A stretch of 64,000 bases of DNA from JAFGXT01 sp963677165 (lineage in GTDB: Bacteria; Verrucomicrobiota; Lentisphaeria; Victivallales; SZUA-371): assembly GCA_963677165.2 (NCBI GenBank), contig CAXXSX010000002.1, positions 4,650,001 to 4,714,000 of the forward strand. The letters are read 5' to 3'. Both the position numbers and the translations under genes were made by a program. The notes below the pieces were generated by a model, which saw nothing but the letters and a program-made list of their open reading frames with translations, did not search any database and was not told where the DNA came from. Every line of letters begins with the position of its first letter. Positions within the stretch are counted from its first letter, which is position 1. Positions 53,825-63,974 of the stretch are shown piece by piece.

Positions 53825-56031
53825 ATCCGGTAATGGAAATAGATTATCTGCTAGTTATATCCGCCGCGGCGGCAGCGCTATGCGGCTGGTTGAGCTGGCG
53901 AGCGTCACACGGGCATTCATTTCGGTTACGGCTGCTGCTTACATTATTACGAGTCGCGCTGGTCATTTGTTTGGCAGTAATCGCACTGAATCCCGGCACA
54001 TGGCAAAAGAAGCATTCGGACGGCAAGCACGGCTGGGCAGTTCTGATTGACTCCAGCGGCAGTATGGCGGAAACAGATTCCGGGACGGAATCACGACTAA
54101 CCAGAGCCCAAAAAATCTATCGACAAAAGATCAAGCCACTGGAAGAGAAATATAATATTTCAGCGTGGACATTTTCTAACGGACTGAATAAAAAAATATC
54201 TACCGGAAACGGCGAAGATATCAGTAAAGGAAATACAGATATCTATAAAGCCGGCCGTGAAATCATTTCACGTTATGGCAGTTCAGCGGTAAATCTTGAT
54301 GGTATCGTTATTATGTCCGATGGACGTCAGGTTAATCCCGATACCCCGGATCGCTTAATTCTTCAGGCCCGAGCAGGAAATACGCCGATATATACCATCC
54401 CTTTGGGTGGACATGTTCCGGTAAAAGATATTGAGCTGATTTCAGAAAAACGCCATTATCTGGCTTTTGCCGGACAGGAACTTGATATTCTTTTTTCCGT
54501 TCGCAACAGGAATATGGGAAATATCAGAGCAGAAGTTTTACTTGTTGATTCAAAAGGGAAAACGCTCAGTACACAAAAGCTTGCTCTGCCGAACAAAAAA
54601 ACTGTTTCCGGTAAATTCAAGGTAAAAATCGAAAAGCCGGGCTTTAGTCAGTTTCGGCTGGTGATAAACAAGGAACGGTCTGAATTGATTGCCTGGAATA
54701 ACTCAAGCACGGTTGGTATTACAACTTTGCAGGATAAGCTTAATATGCTCTTTCTAGAAGGTCAGCCGTTCTGGGACAGCAAGTTTCTGACTCAGCTTTA
54801 CCGCAATACCAGTAATATTAACCTGACTGCCGTATATCGTATTTCTTCCGGCAGATTCCTGTCGATTACTTCCGGCAGTGAAACCGGAGTGGAAAAATCT
54901 TCCGCTGCCGGATTGATCCCGAACGATGCGGCCGGTTTCGCAAAATACGATATTGTTGTACTGGGAAAAGGGATGGAATACCTGCTTGATACGACAAAAA
55001 TCAAAGCGCTCAAAACATTTATGACAGAACGCGGCGGAGCCGTATTGTTCGCCCGGGGCAAACCTTATACCGGTAATTTCTCTGCCCTTTCATCCATAGA
55101 GCCTTTAGACTGGGGAAAGGTCTTGCCGGGAAATTATAAGCTGGAACCGACTGGAACTGGTGTGCGTTTCGGTCTGTTCAATGGTTTGCTTCCCGGCCCG
55201 AACAGTAATATATGGCAGGAGCTACCGCAATTAAAGCGTGCCACAGCTTGCAGGCGACTAAAGACTTTCGCCGAAACGATGATGGTGGCAACAGGATATA
55301 CTAACGGGAAAAAAATCGATATACCGGCTCTGGTCAGCAGGAGGTATGGACGCGGCATCGTCATTACGGTTAATATTGAAGGTTTGTGGCAGTGGGACTT
55401 CTTTCCTACCGTCAAAGGCACATCGGCTTTCTATCGCAATTTCTGGCTTCAGCTTGTACACTGGATCGTAATGTATTCTGATTACCTGCCAGGAGCAGAG
55501 TTTTCACTTCAGTTGAATAAGTCGGTAACTGAACCCGGAAAATCAATCATGGTAGATATCAGTGCCCGGCATGCGGATGCAGGAAAAAATGCCGTTAAAT
55601 TAAATGTTTATTATGAGGGGAAACCGTTAACTACAATTATTCCGGTAAAGGAGGCGGGAAATACCGCCCGTTGGAACACTATTATTCCGTTCAAATCGCC
55701 CGGAGCCTATCTTGTTGAACTTGAGTGCAGAAAAAACAACGGTAAAATTGAGAAACATTATGAGCTGGTTTATGTTACGAATCCGCCGGAAGAGTCAGAT
55801 AATATGAGCGCCAATATTAAACTGCTGGAATCGCTCAGTAATAATACCGGCGGAAAACTAGTCAAACCGGAGAATACCGCAGGAATATTTACTCTTACAG
55901 AGAATGATGATCGTGAAGAAACGGCTGATAAATTCTGGAAACCATGGTGGCCAAACTGGCTGTTGCTTTGCCTGCTGCTCGCATTCCCTGCCCTCGAATG
56001 TTTTATTAGGAGAAGAAATGGAATGTTATGA
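53821..56031 (+). CDS. Membrane-anchored vWA protein with amidotransferase-like region (cluster B)
   Basis: The 736-residue protein has N-terminal membrane segments near 8-27 and 37-58, a vWA metal site DSSGS at residues 77-81, an amidotransferase-like region around 320-520 (FDIVVLGKG type strand, then TERGGAVLFARG), a beta domain and a C-terminal membrane segment (WLLLCLLLAFPALECF) with a basic tail. This is the counterpart of the gene at 839. It overlaps the genes on both sides by four bases. Together with the BatA-like protein it probably forms the membrane core acted on by MoxR. Confidence 0.86.
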   Translation: MNPVMEIDYLLVISAAAAALCGWLSWRASHGHSFRLRLLLTLLRVALVICLAVIALNPGTWQKKHSDGKHGWAVLIDSSGSMAETDSGTESRLTRAQKIYRQKIKPLEEKYNISAWTFSNGLNKKISTGNGEDISKGNTDIYKAGREIISRYGSSAVNLDGIVIMSDGRQVNPDTPDRLILQARAGNTPIYTIPLGGHVPVKDIELISEKRHYLAFAGQELDILFSVRNRNMGNIRAEVLLVDSKGKTLSTQKLALPNKKTVSGKFKVKIEKPGFSQFRLVINKERSELIAWNNSSTVGITTLQDKLNMLFLEGQPFWDSKFLTQLYRNTSNINLTAVYRISSGRFLSITSGSETGVEKSSAAGLIPNDAAGFAKYDIVVLGKGMEYLLDTTKIKALKTFMTERGGAVLFARGKPYTGNFSALSSIEPLDWGKVLPGNYKLEPTGTGVRFGLFNGLLPGPNSNIWQELPQLKRATACRRLKTFAETMMVATGYTNGKKIDIPALVSRRYGRGIVITVNIEGLWQWDFFPTVKGTSAFYRNFWLQLVHWIVMYSDYLPGAEFSLQLNKSVTEPGKSIMVDISARHADAGKNAVKLNVYYEGKPLTTIIPVKEAGNTARWNTIIPFKSPGAYLVELECRKNNGKIEKHYELVYVTNPPEESDNMSANIKLLESLSNNTGGKLVKPENTAGIFTLTENDDREETADKFWKPWWPNWLLLCLLLAFPALECFIRRRNGML

Positions 56032-58814
56032 TTGATCTGGAATACAAAAATTTTATAAAAAAGCTTAAAAGAGTGAGGCGTTACCGTCACTTCGGATTAC
56101 TGCTTGGCGAAGTATTGAATTCCCTCTGTCTGTTGCTTATCATGATGGCAGTGTATTGTATTCTAGATCGCATGATTGGGCTGACGGAGGGATTCAGATT
56201 ATGGGCCGGTCCTGTCATCCTGGTGGTAATAGCAGTATTTCTGGTTATCCGGGTGGGATTGATTGCGGCTGAAAGTCTTGAGCATTCCGCCGGAATTGCC
56301 GATGAGATTGCGGGCAGCCGTAGAAAAGATATTCTCAGTGCCTATGAACTGGGGAAAGCCGTTTCCGTAAATAATAATGAAATGAGTCATTATCTTATCT
56401 CACGCCAGATTGCGGATGCTGATAAAATCATTGACACACTTAGTTTTTCCATGTGTTTTCCATTGAAACGAATTCGCAAATACCTCCCTCTCTTGTTTGC
56501 TGTAATTTGCGTAGCTGCCGTGTTATTTGGAATTAACCCGGAGGCTGCAAGGATCGTTATAAAACGAATTGTATTCCCGAGGCGTGATATTCCACCGTAC
56601 AGTCGGCTTCGCTTTAGCGTGACCCCGGAACATCCTAAGGTTGTATATGGCGAAAATGTTGAAATTTCCGTTAAGATTACCAGCGGAAAAACTCGCTCCA
56701 GAGTAATGTTTGTGACTCGCACACTGGGTGGAAAGCAAAGGGAATTTTCGTGTTTCCGGGAAGGTGCGGATAAATTTGTTCATCGTCTTGAAAAACTGAC
56801 GGAACCGGTCTTTTTCTGCTTCAAAACAGGCCGTACCAGAAGTCACTGGCACAAAGTGGAACTGTTACTCCAGCCAAGAATATCACTAGTAAGAGCAAAA
56901 ATCACACCTCCCGCTTATAGTCGATTAACTGCAAGAGAATATGTGGGCGGCGAGGCAATTAAGGAGCTTGCCGGTTCTCAAGCAGTGCTGACAATAACCA
57001 GTAACCGTCCGCTGAGCAAAGGGACTCTAACAATAAAACCAATTGCCGAGGATGAAAACACGGAAACAATAAAAGGAACGAAGAACTCTCTTCACTCCAT
57101 TCAATTTAACTGGAAAATAAAGACTCCGGCAAAATTGTATTTCACGGTATCCGATATTCTAGGGACTCGCTGCAAAGATCCGCTGCTGATCAGGCAACAA
57201 ATCCGCCTGGATAACCCTCCGGTCATTTCGGTAAGCTCTCCCGACAATTTTATAATGGCGACACCCGGATCGAATATAAAGCTCTCAGCCTCCTTTGACG
57301 ACGACCTGGGGTTAAAACATGTTGATATGATCAGGGCTCTTCAGGGCTATCGCGACAGGGTAAAAAATTTAGAGATCGGCAATGACGACAGGTCATTTTT
57401 CTATGAATCACAATTAAATTTGAAAGCTCTTGGAGTCGCACCGGGCCAGGATATTGAGTTCTATTTCGAGGCCTTTGATTTTAATCCGTCTCTTACCGGC
57501 TCTTCCACGTCCGACTTTATCAGAATCAAAGTGATTTCAGAAAAAGAATACGCCAGAATGTTACGGGAACGTTCTACGATACGGGAACTGTCTAACCGCT
57601 ATAATTACTACGGCAATAAACATTTTGTATACCAAAAAGCGCTATTGGAACTGCGTAAACTGGTTGAAACAAAAGCTTCCCGAAAAATGCTCGAAGCTGG
57701 TCTGGAAAAACTGCAAAAAACAGCGAATGCGGCGGTAAAAGCCCTTGAGATGCTGACGAAAGATTTTGCCATATACGACATAGAAAAGAAACATCGGAAA
57801 GTCCTGGAGGATATTTTAAAACGAATGAAAGGTGAGACTGCTATTGTAAACAGTATGTCCGCCGAAGATAAGCCAGAAGAATTACTAAAAAAACTTGATT
57901 CCCTTCAGCATAAAGCGGATGCAGTCAGTTCGACAATGAAGCAGTTGAAGTCAGAATCCGAGCAACTGGCATGGATGGAAAAATTCATGGCGGAAACGGT
58001 CAAATTCAATAATCTGGTAAAGGATCAGAAGTTTCTGGTAAAACGACTGAGCATATTTAAGTCAGACGCCAAAGCCGACCGCGTAGCGACGCTTCCGAAA
58101 CGGGGAGAAAAACAGCGTGAAATTATTGCCAATATGGAAAAGATTCTAATGGCTATGCGGAGCAGTTCCTCGCATTTAACGGGAAAACATCGTAATACCC
58201 ATGCAGGCGTATTGGCCTTCATTGAAATGATAAATAAATTTGAGATTCCGAAACTGATGAACAGCTGCGCGGAAAATTGTAAATACAAAAATGGCAGCAA
58301 AGCCTATGACTCTGCCAGTCTCGCATTGGAACGTCTGGAAGAACTATTGCAGAGTAATAAGAATAAACCGAATTCTCAAAAGAATCCGGTGGTATCAATG
58401 TGTAACGGGGAATGTCCTGGAGGGGGTAACCTGGACAAGACCCTGCAACAAATGCTTCAGTCAATGATGAGTCGCGGCACTGGAAACGCTTCCGGCAGCG
58501 GAGGCGGTGGCGGTGGTGGTGGTGATATGAACGATGGATATATCGGCAATGGCTCTTCGCCGTTAAATGTGCCGGTTGTCGGACCGGACAGAAAGTCTTT
58601 CAGCGACCGCGATGGAACGAAGCGGTCTACGCGGAGCGCAAATAATCGCGGCAACGGACAAGGCATGTCCGGCAGTGGCAGCGGACGGATAATTCCACGG
58701 GAATATGTCAGGCCGGAGAACACCTCTGACAACACTTCCGGGGCGGTTAATCTTGATGAAGTTCCAGAACAATATCGTCAGGCCGTAAAAAAATATTTTG
58801 GAGGCGGAAAATGA
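56028..58814 (+). CDS. DUF4175-like membrane protein with glycine-rich tail
   Basis: The 928-residue protein has two N-terminal membrane segments (about 24-46 and 55-76) and a third near 145-165. Beta-rich domains follow (LRFSVTPEHPKVVYGENVEI), then a long coiled-coil region (about 500-740) and a Gly/Ser-rich tail with eight Gly in a row. It ends with VPEQYRQAVKKYFGGGK, a pattern shared by DUF4175-type proteins in MoxR clusters. It would reach far into the periplasm and could be the scaffold of the complex. Cluster A has no counterpart in the window. It overlaps both neighbours by four bases. Confidence 0.78.
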   Translation: MIDLEYKNFIKKLKRVRRYRHFGLLLGEVLNSLCLLLIMMAVYCILDRMIGLTEGFRLWAGPVILVVIAVFLVIRVGLIAAESLEHSAGIADEIAGSRRKDILSAYELGKAVSVNNNEMSHYLISRQIADADKIIDTLSFSMCFPLKRIRKYLPLLFAVICVAAVLFGINPEAARIVIKRIVFPRRDIPPYSRLRFSVTPEHPKVVYGENVEISVKITSGKTRSRVMFVTRTLGGKQREFSCFREGADKFVHRLEKLTEPVFFCFKTGRTRSHWHKVELLLQPRISLVRAKITPPAYSRLTAREYVGGEAIKELAGSQAVLTITSNRPLSKGTLTIKPIAEDENTETIKGTKNSLHSIQFNWKIKTPAKLYFTVSDILGTRCKDPLLIRQQIRLDNPPVISVSSPDNFIMATPGSNIKLSASFDDDLGLKHVDMIRALQGYRDRVKNLEIGNDDRSFFYESQLNLKALGVAPGQDIEFYFEAFDFNPSLTGSSTSDFIRIKVISEKEYARMLRERSTIRELSNRYNYYGNKHFVYQKALLELRKLVETKASRKMLEAGLEKLQKTANAAVKALEMLTKDFAIYDIEKKHRKVLEDILKRMKGETAIVNSMSAEDKPEELLKKLDSLQHKADAVSSTMKQLKSESEQLAWMEKFMAETVKFNNLVKDQKFLVKRLSIFKSDAKADRVATLPKRGEKQREIIANMEKILMAMRSSSSHLTGKHRNTHAGVLAFIEMINKFEIPKLMNSCAENCKYKNGSKAYDSASLALERLEELLQSNKNKPNSQKNPVVSMCNGECPGGGNLDKTLQQMLQSMMSRGTGNASGSGGGGGGGGDMNDGYIGNGSSPLNVPVVGPDRKSFSDRDGTKRSTRSANNRGNGQGMSGSGSGRIIPREYVRPENTSDNTSGAVNLDEVPEQYRQAVKKYFGGGK

Positions 58815-59467
58815 AAAAGTATTTAGTAAGCATAATTTTTATATTTCTTGCAGGTATGCCTGTTATGGCCCGGAACGATGTCGTCCAATGTGCGAATCTT
58901 ATCTTTGCCGGAACCCATACATCGCGGTGTTTCAGCGATGAGTTCCTTAGAGAAGCACAAAAAAAGACCGCGATACCGACGGAGCGCCGCTTCAAAAGTG
59001 TCAAGCTTGCTTCCGACGAGTTGTTTAAGTATCCATTTGCTATGATTACCGGGGAAAAAAATTTCTTCTTTACGTCAACAGAGCGAAAGAATCTGAAGAA
59101 TTATCTGGAAAAAGGCGGATTTATCCTGGCTTCAGCCGGATGTTCAAATAAAGATTTTGACCAGGCGTTTCGGCGCGAACTGAAAACGATCTTTGGTAAA
59201 AAAAATCTGGAAAAGATTCCCATGTCTCATCCAGTGTTTAAGACTGTTAACATTATAAAAGAGTTAAAAACCAAGCATAATGAGGGCATAAAAGGAAAGG
59301 TTCAGCTTGAAGGATTAACTCTTAACGGCAAGCTGGTACTGATCTATTCACCACACGGTCTAAACAATACTGCAAATACACAGGGATGCTGTTGTTGTGG
59401 AGGAAATGAAGTTTTAAATTCACTGGAAGTAAATGTTAACATACTGGTTTATGCATTGCTGCATTAG
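58811..59467 (+). CDS. DUF4159 protein with four consecutive cysteines
   Basis: The 218-residue exported protein has a signal peptide (about 1-20, ending MARND) and one DUF4159 domain (FAMITGEKNFFF, YLEKGGFILASAG, then SHPVFKTVN). Near the end, where other DUF4159 proteins have a Gly/Arg segment, it has QGCCCCGGNE: C193 to C196 in a row, followed by the usual final helix (SLEVNVNILVYALLH). Such a run of four Cys is rare and may bind a metal or take part in disulfide exchange. The gene for a CcdA-type thiol transporter starts 11 bases downstream. It overlaps the DUF4175-like gene by four bases. Confidence 0.82.
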   Translation: MKKYLVSIIFIFLAGMPVMARNDVVQCANLIFAGTHTSRCFSDEFLREAQKKTAIPTERRFKSVKLASDELFKYPFAMITGEKNFFFTSTERKNLKNYLEKGGFILASAGCSNKDFDQAFRRELKTIFGKKNLEKIPMSHPVFKTVNIIKELKTKHNEGIKGKVQLEGLTLNGKLVLIYSPHGLNNTANTQGCCCCGGNEVLNSLEVNVNILVYALLH

Positions 59468-59477
59468 GAGATACGGG

Positions 59478-62400
59478 ATGACTGCAAGCTTACGATATAT
59501 CATTTTCAGCTTTATGATGCTGGCAGGGATCAACTCTGCGATAGCGGCGCTCTCTTCCACTCCGACAATACCAGCTCTGCCGACAGAAGCTGATTTCCGG
59601 AAAGCGGAGCTTGCGGCGGCAAAAACCATTGTCTGGCTTGATGATATCAACTCCGCAATTAATACAGCATTGAGCGAATATAAACCCATTGTGGTATTCT
59701 TTAGCTCTGATTCATGCGCCTGGAGCAGAAGAATGCGTAACGAAACGTTTACCGATGCCGCAGTTAAGTCGATTCTAAGGGATTTTGTCCCCGTAATTAT
59801 AGATATTGACAAGACCCCGCGTCCGGCGCAACGTTATGGTATCATGAATACCCCGACGATATTATTTTTATCATCAGATGCCGAAGTTATTGGTCGCTTA
59901 GGCGGCTATGTGGATGCTGCCGACCTGGCTAAATATATGAATAATCTGACAAGTTCTGACAGCAACCAGTTTACCGCGGCAATTGATAAACTGTTGAAGA
60001 TTGTGGGAAGTGGTATGGTCAGTGCCGATATTCTAAAGGAAATCACCATAACAATGGGACAAAGCCGAAAGGCTCATCGCCAGTTGATTCAGGCGGTAAG
60101 CAGTATGAAAAAGTTTCCTGCAGAAGAGTTGGTCAAGCTTCTTACAAATCCTCAACTGGCCGTCAGGCTTGGCGCATTGGAAATTCTGGAAGAACGTGCG
60201 GGCGATAATTTCGGCTTTGATCCGTGGTATGAAAAGACACCGTCCAAGTCTGATCTCGAAGCTCTGGATAAATGGCAAAGCTGGAAGAAAAACGGTAAAT
60301 ACAAAACGTTCAGCTCCACCGCAGCCATGACTGCAGAACGATATCGTTCATTAATCGGCAATGTCCTTGGCAGTAATCGGTCAAGCGCATTCAGCGCCGC
60401 GTTGAAATTAAAGAATAGCGGTCGAGGAACATTAACAGCTGTCAACCAGTTCTTAAAGACACATCCACAACTTCCCCTTGAGCAGCGAAAGAAACTTAGA
60501 GAAATACAGTATGCCGTAATATTTTCAGACATGAAGGTGGACCGACCTTTCAGTCTCGCCCATCGCCTGGTATATGGAACCCAGAATACAAGAATCGAGG
60601 TACTGTCAAAACTATCCGGGCAGATTGACGCTATGCCGGTTTTCGAGCATTTTCTCAACGATTCTGAACCGGTTATACGTGAGACAACCCTTGATGCGAT
60701 GTTTAAATGCTGTAACAGAGAGGCCAATGTAAAGATTCTCAGTATTCTGCCGCTTGTTCAGGAACTGCTGAAAAAAGAAAAAAATGATGATGTAATATTC
60801 TGTATTATTAAAAACCTTCGGAAAATAAAAACACTTCAGTCTCAAAATATACTGACTAAATACTTAAAAAACAGCAATGAAGATCTGGTGACGATGGCAC
60901 TTGACAGCCTGAGTTCAATGCAGGCGAAAAATAAAAAATCTGCGATTATTCAATGTCTGAGTGATCCACGCTGGCGAATCCAGGTAGCGGCATTAAAGGC
61001 TGTATCCAGTCTTAAATTTAAAGATGCGAAAGACAAGGTTCTGCTGTTATTGGAATCAAATGATGCGTTTGTCAGAGAAAATGCCATCAATACTGTTGCT
61101 GAACTTCAATTGACCGATGCGGAAAAAATACTTAAAAAGCTGTTCATCGCTAGAGATGAGTTAAAGGCTCCGGTCATTCGGGCATACTGCAGGATGAAAC
61201 TTCCTATTCCTTTAAAATTCATCAAAGAACTAAAAAACAAAAACAGTGACATTTTACTCTCTGTTATTCAGGAACTTGAAAATGCAGATGAGGGAACCGG
61301 GGGATTTCTGGCAACCCTGGCGGAAGATAATAACTCAGACATTGCGGTCCAGTCAATCAGAATACTAAGCAGAAGATCCAATGCAGACAATAACACCCGC
61401 TATATTTTATTCAATAAGATTCTGCAAAGCGGGGACGAGAACAGAATCCGGGCATTGTTATCTAATTTCAATGTAGAAGCAAAGCAGGTCGACAAACTAA
61501 AAAAAGATGCTGCCGCTCTAAAAAACGTTAGTTCGGCTGACTACAAAAAAGCCAAGAAGCAATTCGACTCGCTGCTCTCCGCATTTGATGACTCAGAAGA
61601 AGATTCCGGAGATGCGAAAAAAGTGGAAATGCAGGAGTTATTCGGTGCCTTTGCCGAAAACGATAAAGAAGATCAAGAAAAATATATTTCCCCGGAAGAA
61701 ATCGCGGAAGCTTTTGTGAAATTTAATAATGGACTCAAGCAGTTATTCAGGAATAGTAAAAACAGCGATATCAGGTTTTACAGTGCCATAGTAGCAATGC
61801 AGTTAAACGATGCGTCTGGTGTTGCTTTTCTTGAGAAAATTTTTCCATCTTTGACAAAAGAAAAGAAAGAAAAAGTTATCCAAAGCCTCAATTGTGTCTC
61901 ATTTGATTACACAAAAAAATTATGGACAAGTGCGCTTAGAGATAAAAGTGTAGCGGAAACGGCGTTTGACGACGCAGACAACTTTAACAGAAACATCCCC
62001 CTGACCCTGCTTGTTTTAAATGAATTGAACAAGAAAGATGCGTATATCAAGTTTTATAATCAACCGGCATCAGAGTTGTTTTCATTATTCGACAAGGAAA
62101 ATATAAATGCCGAAATAGTCGACTGGGCAGAAGAATGTCTTAATAATCCCGCTTCAATCCACGATGCTAAGATTGCAGCACTGTACGTTCTCGGCAACAA
62201 AAAAGTCAGAAACAACCTGAAGCTTCTGAGAAAATACGCGAAGTCGGACAATTTCTGGTTAAAACGTATGGCCATCTTATCTCTCGCCTTGCGCGACCAT
62301 CAGGAACTGGATAGATATATCCCGGAAATTTTAAAGTCAAAAAACGCAAAGTTAAGACTGTTAATTTCTCAATTTATTTCTATCGTGACATCACGAAACA

Positions 62401-63974
62401 GTAATAAGTTTGTTTACTTTGACGAAAAGCATATTCTAAAGTTTTACAGTTACGGTTTTTGGGATCGCAGGCGCCGAAAATATAATCCAAGCAAAGCAGT
62501 AGTTGCGGCTCTCAATAAGCTGACAAACGATATTTCACCAAACGTAAGAGTTGAGTCATACTTCGGTCTAATGGCAACAGGTGAAAAAATCAATCCCGCA
62601 CAAATGGTTTTAGCGCTCAAAAAGCTACAGGATCGCAGTGCTGTAGAAAAACGTGTAAGTCAGTATTTGGCGGATAATTACCAAAAACTTGACAAGCGAT
62701 ATAAACCACTCCTCCAGCTGGTGTCTACCAACTACTTTAGCGAAAGAACTTTGGCTAGAATCAAAAAACATTTTAAAGCGGATAACAAGCAAAAGACAAA
62801 GAAGACAAAGAATCTAAAATTAAGAGAAGTTCCCGCCGTTCAGATTGCTGCGGCAGCCTCCCCTCCCTCGAATCATACCGTTAAGGCTCTGAAAACTCCG
62901 GTAAAATTAGTTTTCTTTTATAAAAACGGTTGTGTTTCCTGCGATCATGTAAAGAAAGAGCTTAACACTCTACAATCAACATTTCCTGAGTTGGAGGTGG
63001 AAATACATAATATTTTCCATGTCGATGCCATGAGACTGAACGAAACCTACTGCGAAAGGTTCAATGTTCCGGAAAAGATTCGAATGGTAGCGCCTGCTGT
63101 ATTTATGGCGGATGGTTATCTGATAAAAAATGATATTGATTTTGATCGGCTCTGCCGACTGGCATCCGACTCAATTAAAATCAAAAACAACAACTGGTAT
63201 GTTGTTAAAAACAAAGAAATTGATCATTCCGAAAAGCGCATTACCAAACGCTTCAGCCATATAACTACAACTTTTGTTCTACTGGCAGGATTGAATGACG
63301 GAATTAATCCATGTGCGTTCGCCACGATAATCTTTTTTATCTCGTATATGTTTATTGGTCGCAGACGCAGAAAGGAAATATTACTGGTGGCCGGAGCTTT
63401 TATCTGCGGGGTATTCGCGGCTTACTATCTAATGGGAATGGGATTATCAGAACTGGTAATTCGACTGCAAATTATCCGCAATTTCAGTAAATATGTAAAT
63501 ATCGCAATGATAATCATCGTTTCAATAATTGTTATTCTCAGCTTATACGATGGAATTCTATGTCTAAAAGGCAGAATAGAAGACATGTCTCTACAGTTGC
63601 CGGAATTTCTAAAAGAAAGAATCAAGTCAACGATCCGGTTCGGAACCCGACAGTATCATTTTATACTTGCGGCCTTTATCACCGGCATCGCAATTTCAGT
63701 ACTTGAGCTGGCCTGTACAGGTCAAGTATATCTGCCGACAATTATATATATGCTAAAAACCGGCCAAGGCGCCGCGAATGCATACTGGCTGCTGGGAATC
63801 TATAATGTTGCGTTCATTATTCCGTTAATAGCGATATTATTACTGGCTGTATTCGGCATGAAAAACACGACTATGGTAAATCTATTCAGAAAACATGCCG
63901 CCGCCGTAAAATTTTCCACAGCCCTTCTTTTTACAATGTTGCTGATTCTATTGATCTGGGGAAGCCATATTTAA
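59478..63974 (+). CDS. Giant thioredoxin-HEAT-thioredoxin-CcdA membrane protein
   Basis: The protein has 1498 residues from the ATG at 59478; GGAG lies seven bases upstream. In order: a signal peptide (about 1-24); a thioredoxin-like domain with C80-A-W-S83 and the cis-Pro segment NTPTILF; about 900 residues of HEAT-like helical repeats; a second thioredoxin-like domain with C1152-V-S-C1155; and six membrane segments of CcdA/DsbD type carrying C1279 (GINPCAF) and C1413 (LELACTGQVYLPT). The last two match the membrane cysteine pair that carries electrons across the inner membrane in DsbD and CcdA. The thioredoxin domain precedes the membrane part, the reverse of DsbD. It closes cluster B and probably feeds electrons to envelope thiols. 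Confidence 0.88.
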   Translation: MTASLRYIIFSFMMLAGINSAIAALSSTPTIPALPTEADFRKAELAAAKTIVWLDDINSAINTALSEYKPIVVFFSSDSCAWSRRMRNETFTDAAVKSILRDFVPVIIDIDKTPRPAQRYGIMNTPTILFLSSDAEVIGRLGGYVDAADLAKYMNNLTSSDSNQFTAAIDKLLKIVGSGMVSADILKEITITMGQSRKAHRQLIQAVSSMKKFPAEELVKLLTNPQLAVRLGALEILEERAGDNFGFDPWYEKTPSKSDLEALDKWQSWKKNGKYKTFSSTAAMTAERYRSLIGNVLGSNRSSAFSAALKLKNSGRGTLTAVNQFLKTHPQLPLEQRKKLREIQYAVIFSDMKVDRPFSLAHRLVYGTQNTRIEVLSKLSGQIDAMPVFEHFLNDSEPVIRETTLDAMFKCCNREANVKILSILPLVQELLKKEKNDDVIFCIIKNLRKIKTLQSQNILTKYLKNSNEDLVTMALDSLSSMQAKNKKSAIIQCLSDPRWRIQVAALKAVSSLKFKDAKDKVLLLLESNDAFVRENAINTVAELQLTDAEKILKKLFIARDELKAPVIRAYCRMKLPIPLKFIKELKNKNSDILLSVIQELENADEGTGGFLATLAEDNNSDIAVQSIRILSRRSNADNNTRYILFNKILQSGDENRIRALLSNFNVEAKQVDKLKKDAAALKNVSSADYKKAKKQFDSLLSAFDDSEEDSGDAKKVEMQELFGAFAENDKEDQEKYISPEEIAEAFVKFNNGLKQLFRNSKNSDIRFYSAIVAMQLNDASGVAFLEKIFPSLTKEKKEKVIQSLNCVSFDYTKKLWTSALRDKSVAETAFDDADNFNRNIPLTLLVLNELNKKDAYIKFYNQPASELFSLFDKENINAEIVDWAEECLNNPASIHDAKIAALYVLGNKKVRNNLKLLRKYAKSDNFWLKRMAILSLALRDHQELDRYIPEILKSKNAKLRLLISQFISIVTSRNSNKFVYFDEKHILKFYSYGFWDRRRRKYNPSKAVVAALNKLTNDISPNVRVESYFGLMATGEKINPAQMVLALKKLQDRSAVEKRVSQYLADNYQKLDKRYKPLLQLVSTNYFSERTLARIKKHFKADNKQKTKKTKNLKLREVPAVQIAAAASPPSNHTVKALKTPVKLVFFYKNGCVSCDHVKKELNTLQSTFPELEVEIHNIFHVDAMRLNETYCERFNVPEKIRMVAPAVFMADGYLIKNDIDFDRLCRLASDSIKIKNNNWYVVKNKEIDHSEKRITKRFSHITTTFVLLAGLNDGINPCAFATIIFFISYMFIGRRRRKEILLVAGAFICGVFAAYYLMGMGLSELVIRLQIIRNFSKYVNIAMIIIVSIIVILSLYDGILCLKGRIEDMSLQLPEFLKERIKSTIRFGTRQYHFILAAFITGIAISVLELACTGQVYLPTIIYMLKTGQGAANAYWLLGIYNVAFIIPLIAILLLAVFGMKNTTMVNLFRKHAAAVKFSTALLFTMLLILLIWGSHI

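Noticed and set aside
58501..58530. Glycine codon run in the DUF4175-like gene as a microsatellite or frame error
   Set aside because: The frame stays open to a conserved-looking C-terminus and to the ATGA overlap, so the run is part of the protein.
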